In this document: positions 58,346 through 64,000 of the stretch, piece by piece
How the letters are laid out: the number at the start of each line of letters is the position of its first letter
How positions within the stretch are numbered: position 1 is the stretch's first letter
Assembly: GCA_002917075.1 (NCBI GenBank)
Contig: NTMA01000028.1
Coordinates: forward strand, 310,001-374,000
Direction: 5' to 3'
DNA length: 64,000 nucleotides
From: Hawksworthiomyces lignivorus
Taxonomy: Eukaryota; Ascomycota; Sordariomycetes; Ophiostomatales; Ophiostomataceae
The notes under the pieces: model-generated
Database searches by the model: none
Told to the model about the DNA's origin: nothing
The model's input: the letters and a program-made list of their open reading frames with translations, nothing else
Made by a program: the position numbers and the translations under genes

Positions 58346-60107
58346 ATGGCAGCACCTCCACGGCCGGTTGTCATGGACCCCCTCCATATTACTGAATTCG
58401 CTTCAGAACGCTATTTCGCGAAGTATCAGCAGCAGCAGCAGCAGCAGCAGGATCACAATGGCCAAGCATCTGGTAATAGCCCTGGAAACGTTTCTACACC
58501 TTCGTCGCAGTCTCCTTTTATTCTTCCACTACGCGAAACAAAATTATTGCCAGAGTCGCAAGAAGAGAAAGACATCACTACAGAACAAAAGCAGAGGAAA
58601 AATCGATTTCACATTGGGCGGTTGCTCCATGCTAAATCACAGTCAGCGCCACAAACTAGTACAACTACTCTACCATACGCACAGTCCAGCACCGTTGTCG
58701 TAGACTCGCAGCATGCTACGACGGATGGGCATAGTCATATCTTCCTAAAGACGTATGTAGACAAGACAATGCCGCTGGATCTTTCTCCACAAACTGTTTA
58801 TCTTCTCCAATTTACCAACTTGCCACTAACATTATTTCTACAGCTCACGTACCCTAGATTCATTATTTCTCAGCCTCCCTACCGAGTTGCACGTGCAGAT
58901 CATATCGTCCATGCCCCTCGCCGACATCCTCCAACTTCGACTAACATCCAAAGCCTGGCATGCTATGGTCACCGCAAACGAGTCGCCTATTGTTCGCTAT
59001 CATCTGCGGCACAATATTCCAACTTACGCAAAGCGGCTCTACCCTCCAGATTTTTCAAATTTGAACTTTCGGTATCTCTGCGGCCTTTGGCACAGATTGC
59101 ATGTTGCAGCCAAGTTATCCTTTTTCATCTGCGAGTGGGTAACGAAAGAGATCTTTTTGCGGACAACTGAAGCTCAAAAATTGGAATTTGCTCCCCAGCG
59201 TGAAAGAATGCGCCGTCGGCTCATACCTCTTTTATTTACTATATTTCATTTTTTCGAGACTTACCGTGCTCGTCACTTGCAATACATTATTGACCACGAT
59301 GGCAAAGGTCTTCAGCAAACACCGTACACTATCAATCCTGTGGAGGCCGAAGTTATGAACCTTTATGATGATCGGACACTTCTTCAGGTACACCAGGTGT
59401 TCCCGCTGGTGATTGCGTCGTTTTGTCGTCGTTTGCGGCCCCCTTCCTATGTGGGACGTGTCGAGAAATCTCTGCGGGGATATTTGAAGGACAAACCGGC
59501 GGATGAAGTTCATGTCGCTACACTCTGTATCGGCGGCCTACGCCAAGTGGAACGCTTTTGGGAAATCAAAGGATACAACACAAGAAGGGGTGCTGTAGAC
59601 AACTGGTACAACTCAGTGTCGCGAGATACCAATGAGCAGTCTGCGAAGCCTCGCCGAGGTTTAATGGGACTTGGACGGAAAAAGTCATCTATGGCAATCC
59701 GTGATGATGCATCTGTGTCTGCTATAGCAGCTTCAAAAACAAGCAGCGATGCACAAAACTCAACACAACTCAAAGACGACGCAGCTTGGGACCAGTGTAA
59801 CAATATCGTGTTTAACACCAGCTTGGCCGATGGCATACCCATGGGACCTTTATCGCGAGACCAACTTCATCTTTTACTCCCTGACTTACCAGTACTTCAA
59901 CAGCTGTGGCTCGTCACTGCTGAGGCGCTTATTCTTCAGCGAAAGATTGTTGATAGACCTGCAGATATACGGCGAAACGGTCAGGTCATGCTAGAACTGA
60001 TCCGCGAAGACGGTATTGCCGAAGAGGATGACTGGTGGTACGGTCAAGGATCTAATGATTCTGTCCGACCGCCGCTGGATTCTATCGAAGAGGATGTCTC
60101 CGAATAG
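58346..60107 (+). CDS. F-box domain protein
   Basis: Two exons, 58346-58752 and 58874-60107, give 546 aa. The N-terminal ~135 residues are low complexity with an eight-Gln run encoded by (CAG)8. The splice (AC|GTATGT...TCAG|C) creates a clean F-box start, TLPTELHVQIISSMPLADIL (from residue 136), followed by RLTSKAWHAMV. Without splicing this motif is lost. The rest is mostly helical (LWHRLHVAAKLSFFICEWV; LRPPSYVGRVEKSLRGYL) with a Ser-rich insert and an acidic end. F-box proteins bring substrates to SCF ubiquitin ligases through Skp1. The substrate is unknown. Convergent with the AT-hook gene. Confidence 0.87.
58427..58450 (+). repeat. (CAG)8 microsatellite coding poly-Gln
   Basis: Eight pure CAG codons near the N-terminus of the F-box protein. 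Pure codon use means it is prone to length change. Confidence 0.9.
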
Positions 60108-61497
60108 ATCCTTATATGGATATCGCAATGTTCCCAGCCGTCTCATCCAACGCAAGGTTCCTGATTACACTCCTCACATTCTATACTTACGATTTTGTTG
60201 CATTTCGTTCTACGGACATTACCACCCATTCGCATAATTTTCTCATGCAAACACACTTTTCTTTTGTTCTATTTTTTTAAAGCATTTGCAGGCGTTTCTG
60301 CGTGATGGGAACCTAAGCCCACTGACCTTTTCCAAATTCTTATATGTGCAGCGGTCAGCCCGGGGTCTTTTGTAATTCTCTGGGCTATTCATCCTCTAGT
60401 TTCTTCTATGTGCTTTATGGCGTTTGATCTGAGAGACAAACTATTACCTTAAAGTTCGCCTTTCGTGATCTCTTTCGGACATATTTACAATGATAGATTT
60501 TGGGTTATTATTTTGGGATTTTAAGGAGAGCAAGTGGCAGACGAAGGGGCGATTGGTCACAGATAGGCATGGAATTGGAATCTGGCGTTGTCTCTGGCCC
60601 TCAATTGAGCTCCAAGACTAATCTTGGGTGGCACTTTGTATTGTTGCTTTGCTGTATTTTATATAATGGACTAAAATCCGCCTTCACGGATCATTTGACT
60701 GATTGCACTTCGCCCGTGGAGAAGGAAGATCTAAAGATGCCAAATATGTATCTCTGTGGCCGATTTATTAACGTAGTCAGCACGAGAAAGTTAGAAAGGT
60801 TTTGTTTATAACATGCATAGTATGCAGCACAAGACTACATCGTAAGCATTACTTAATTATGAACAACTGGGATTATTTTTGCCTCGTGAAAACAACATAG
60901 GATTACCAATCAGATTGACGCCTACCCACTACTCCAGCCACTACGCTACACTGGAAAGTAGTTAAAATTAAAGCAGGACATTCACAGCTTCTATATATTT
61001 ACAGCCGCCAACGCTTATTCGAGCTGCTGCCGGTCTTAAAAGACTTGTCACGTTTGCCTTTTCTGTTTCATTTTTCATTTCAGCTTCTCTATGGTGGTTT
61101 AAATTTCGCATGTACGTCAATAGCTAACCTAAAATTTTTAACATGAATATGGAAGGGTAATTAGCGAATCTTTGCGAATCTTTCTCATCACGTCATCAAT
61201 AGTTATCTCGCATATCGTGGCGTCAGTCATAAATATACAGCATCGATGTGACAAAGCAAAAATGAAATAAAAGCGAAGAAAAGATATGGATGGTGTGGCT
61301 TGGATAAACGTGACCTGGACGAGTACGGAACATAGTGAATGAGTGAGAATTGTGGATGCGGCGTAATGGGAATAAAGACCCAAGGCTAAGTAAGAAAGAA
61401 CAAAAATAGGCCCATTGTAAAACATCTAGAAGGGTATAGGCGGAAAATGTGGCCTTGAAGAGGATAAGCAGACTGGATTTGACTACATCTGCACAGT
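60108..61497. other. Convergent 3' region
   Basis: 1.4 kb between convergent stops. No supported gene. Confidence 0.55.
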
Positions 61498-63960
61498 TTA
61501 TCGATGGATCCCATAGTACCGGTCCCGCAGATTGTTATTGCTCATGTTTGAATTGAATGAGTTGACAGACGAAGCAGATCCAAACCCTCCAGAGCCAGAT
61601 GTCGGCCTCGTTATATTTCCACTAAGGTTATACGATGTCGTACCGCCTAGGCTCAGACCACTATCGCCAGTGGCATCAAGGCTGATGTTATCGAAGAGGG
61701 ATTGATTGTCAAAACTGTGAAAGTTCTGCATGTTCTGCGTTGTACTGGCAACATTCGACACATTCGACACCCTGTGTGAAGGTTGCGGTCGCGACGTTCT
61801 GAATGAAGGAGACCCGCGATGGTCTAAGGAATGAGATGTGGTTGTAGGTGTACCGTAAGTGTTCCCTAGTGATGGCGATGTCTGAGTTGGGTTGGTGCGG
61901 CGAGGCTGCCCATAAGCTGAAGAATTAAAGCCTATTGTCCCGACAGATGGATTTGCAATATAGGCATTGGGCGTTGCTCGTACACCTGTGGCAGTTGCAT
62001 CAAACTGCGAAGACGCATGGGCACTGTCTTGGGCTAGTAAGCTAGGAGAGTTTGAGACCATATTCTGTGATGCATGTCTGTGCTGTGACGTGAACACTTG
62101 AGATTGTGACTGAGAGGTGTATTGCCCTCGGGACTGGTACTGTGACGCGAAGTGCTGTTTCCGCTGCTGCTGTTGCGGCTGGGGAAGAGACAGGTCAAAC
62201 TGGTTCTTGCTATTAGGCGTGCTGTGTGTATAGAAAGGCCGAGGCGTTCTAGTAGACTGCGAAAGCTCTTGGGCTGCTAAAGAAGCAGATACGACAGATC
62301 CTGTTACTTGAGTTTGGTGTTCAGTAAGCGGGGAAGTAGGTGAAATCCTATGACTAGATAATTGCGCTTGTGAATGGTGTTGTTGAGGCTGCTGCGATGG
62401 CTGGCTTTGGGTTGGATGTTGCTGTTGTGGATTTTTCCGGTTGTCTTGAAGGTTCTGATGCCGAGACGTATCTGTTAGGACTAGGATCTGGTCTGTGGTA
62501 TGCAGCGGCGGCGTTGTAGACATATCTTTCTGTGTTGCTAGCTGTTGGTTCTGCTGTATATGTTGACTTTGTGATGGTAGTAGTTGATGGTGTGATGAGA
62601 GATCTTGGTCAGCACTATCTTGATGTTGACTGGTTAGCGAAGCGGGGCCATCCGGTCCCAGGTGAGACGGTAGAGCCTCAAAGGCGGTCGTCGCCCCGAA
62701 GTCACCGCTGGTAGTATTTGTGCCGAGGGATGGTACTATCTGCGGATTACTCTCCAGAGACACAGTAGCGGAAGTCACACCAGTAGCATTGTTAGGATGA
62801 GAGCTGGCATCAGAAGATGCAACCTCATTAGCAGTATTCCGAGATGAACTTCTCGCTTCAGCAGATTTCTTCTGTTTCTTTAATGTCGGCATTGGGCCGG
62901 CAAGATGAAGCTCTGCAGATTGACTAGCACTATTACCTCTAACTGATGCAATTGGAACATTATTGGCGCTAGAGTATCCTGGTGTCCGGTGAACCAAAAT
63001 GTCGTCCTGTTTAGAAACCTTTGGCCTCTTCCGTTTACCGCCAGTCACTATTAAGGCAGGATCAAAAGATGATCGCGTCGATCGGGAACTAGCGACCGTA
63101 TCTAACCTCACCGATGTCCTTTGAAAATGATCAAGACCAGAATCTTCTGTGCTATGATCTATTGTTGATGTAACTGGAGCAGAACTCTCACTTTGATTCG
63201 AAGTGGCACCCGTAGGCCAACTCAGATTCGCTTTCTTTGTGGTCGCCGGGCTAGGAATCACAGGAGGAGGAATTGGAGTAACGGTGGCAGGTGTACTAAT
63301 GCCACTTCCGTTTCTCAGTAGTTCAGAGCTTCGAGGTTTTGGTCGGTTTTTTGAACCCTTTGGCCTCCCCCTCTTCTTTGCTACATCTGCGGAATCAAGA
63401 TGTGAGCCAGACTCAGCTCCGGGACCAGCGCGATCCTCAACAATTATGCCTTTCTTTCTGTTTGGCGTGGATTGGACTGTGGTGCTGATGAATTCGTTCG
63501 CTGTGTTGGCTGAAAATAGAAGACTGGGTCCAACACTCATTGGTACGTCTAAAATATTCTCTTCCACATCCACCCAACCATCATCGTTAGCAATTCTATC
63601 ATTCACAGTTAAGTGCTGGTTTGTGCCCTGCTCCTGGCTAACTGAAGACGTGATGGATGTAGCCGAAGTAATTGCTAAAGCCTTCCGAGACTTCAGAGGC
63701 CCCTTTTTTATGCCTTTGTCTCTCCTGACCTTCGTGGCTTTGCTTCCCTTTGGCCTCCCTCTTCTTCTCTTTCCCACTGACACAGGCGTTAGCACTGTGG
63801 CCGCGGTTGTACCATGTGCATCTTCAGAGAGCGTAGCTGGTGGTTGTGACGATACGTTAACCGCAGAACCAGACGCAGCTGTTGTTTCTGCTGGCACAGG
63901 AGTTCCTGTCCTGTTGCCTGCAGCCAGAGAAGGTACCAGAGATGTGTCACACTGTGGCAT
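61498..63960 (-). CDS. AT-hook DNA-binding protein with Gln-rich C-terminal half, 5' end probably outside the window
   Basis: At least 820 aa in one frame. Two AT-hooks are clear: KRRRGRPKGSK (about 64-74) and KKRGRPKGSKNRPK (about 195-208); both have the GRP core that lies in the minor groove of AT-rich DNA. A basic KRKRPKVSK may be a nuclear signal. From ~440 on the protein is Gln/Ser/His/Thr-rich, and it ends in a Ser/Asn/Gly region (NLRDRYYGIHR). The frame stays open upstream of the first visible ATG up to the window edge (about 13 further codons reading LPNETTYAIKA), so the true start or an upstream exon may lie beyond 64000. Probable chromatin or transcription protein; targets unknown. 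Confidence 0.8.
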   Translation of the reverse strand: MPQCDTSLVPSLAAGNRTGTPVPAETTAASGSAVNVSSQPPATLSEDAHGTTAATVLTPVSVGKRRRGRPKGSKATKVRRDKGIKKGPLKSRKALAITSATSITSSVSQEQGTNQHLTVNDRIANDDGWVDVEENILDVPMSVGPSLLFSANTANEFISTTVQSTPNRKKGIIVEDRAGPGAESGSHLDSADVAKKRGRPKGSKNRPKPRSSELLRNGSGISTPATVTPIPPPVIPSPATTKKANLSWPTGATSNQSESSAPVTSTIDHSTEDSGLDHFQRTSVRLDTVASSRSTRSSFDPALIVTGGKRKRPKVSKQDDILVHRTPGYSSANNVPIASVRGNSASQSAELHLAGPMPTLKKQKKSAEARSSSRNTANEVASSDASSHPNNATGVTSATVSLESNPQIVPSLGTNTTSGDFGATTAFEALPSHLGPDGPASLTSQHQDSADQDLSSHHQLLPSQSQHIQQNQQLATQKDMSTTPPLHTTDQILVLTDTSRHQNLQDNRKNPQQQHPTQSQPSQQPQQHHSQAQLSSHRISPTSPLTEHQTQVTGSVVSASLAAQELSQSTRTPRPFYTHSTPNSKNQFDLSLPQPQQQQRKQHFASQYQSRGQYTSQSQSQVFTSQHRHASQNMVSNSPSLLAQDSAHASSQFDATATGVRATPNAYIANPSVGTIGFNSSAYGQPRRTNPTQTSPSLGNTYGTPTTTSHSLDHRGSPSFRTSRPQPSHRVSNVSNVASTTQNMQNFHSFDNQSLFDNISLDATGDSGLSLGGTTSYNLSGNITRPTSGSGGFGSASSVNSFNSNMSNNNLRDRYYGIHR

Positions 63961-64000
63961 AGCCTTTATTGCATAGGTCGTCTCGTTAGGTAATTTTGGA

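Noticed and set aside
63203..63976. Open + strand frame of 257 codons over the AT-hook gene
   Set aside because: Antisense shadow. The minus-strand frame has two perfect AT-hooks and runs 820 codons.
1..64000. tRNA, 5S rRNA, snRNA and CRISPR scan
   Set aside because: I looked for B-box GGTTCRANNCC matches on both strands and found only broken ones (for example 509, 12680, 30778). No repeat-spacer array and no recognisable rRNA or snRNA.

Overview
The window is nuclear DNA of a filamentous ascomycete (Pezizomycotina). Every gene that can be assembled has short spliceosomal introns, mostly 40-125 bp with GT...AG ends. The gene set is that of a sugar-grown or saprotrophic mould: GINS Sld5, Orc1, Prp46, prefoldin subunit 5, Nas6, Vps37, calnexin, methylmalonate-semialdehyde dehydrogenase and MtnB, plus several fungus-only surface and low-complexity proteins. 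Promoters often carry pyrimidine-rich tracts. No bacterial, viral or plasmid features were seen, and no rRNA, tRNA or CRISPR. Genus cannot be fixed from the sequence alone.

Layout. 0.7-5.5 kb: two convergent membrane-protein genes, one with a cysteine-cluster tail and one resembling a signal-peptide/TM surface sensor. 8.0-13.8 kb: three genes on the + strand (Sld5, a short-chain dehydrogenase, a GPI-type wall protein). 14.1-22.7 kb: MtnB on the minus strand, then calnexin and MMSDH on the plus strand. 23.2-29.4 kb: a BCS1-like AAA ATPase and a Gly/Pro-rich protein of unknown function, both on the minus strand. 29.4-35.4 kb: a gene-poor space. 35.4-38.1 kb: a large one-TM glycoprotein. 39.0-48.0 kb: a compact housekeeping block with tight convergent or divergent spacing (Nas6 / Prp46 / Orc1 / prefoldin-5 / Vps37). 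49.6-50.9 kb: a conserved fungal protein without a name. 50.9-58.3 kb: a second and larger gene-poor space between divergent starts. 58.3-60.1 kb: an F-box protein. 61.5-64 kb: an AT-hook protein whose frame is open past the window edge.

How the genes relate. Most are independent housekeeping functions, and I see no operon-like or biosynthetic cluster. Two replication-initiation genes are present, Sld5 (CMG helicase assembly) and Orc1 (origin recognition). Both carry an ACGCGT box and a CGCGAAA-type box within about 220 bp of the start codon, as expected for G1/S control by an MBF/SBF-type factor. The most unusual gene structure is Nas6, with eight exons including a 14-nt microexon and a 26-nt exon in a 714-nt CDS. 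I did not find a convincing new multi-gene system. The best leads are the Nas6 microexon, the G1/S boxes, two dispersed short intergenic motifs, and the two long divergent spaces with a few coding-like islands.
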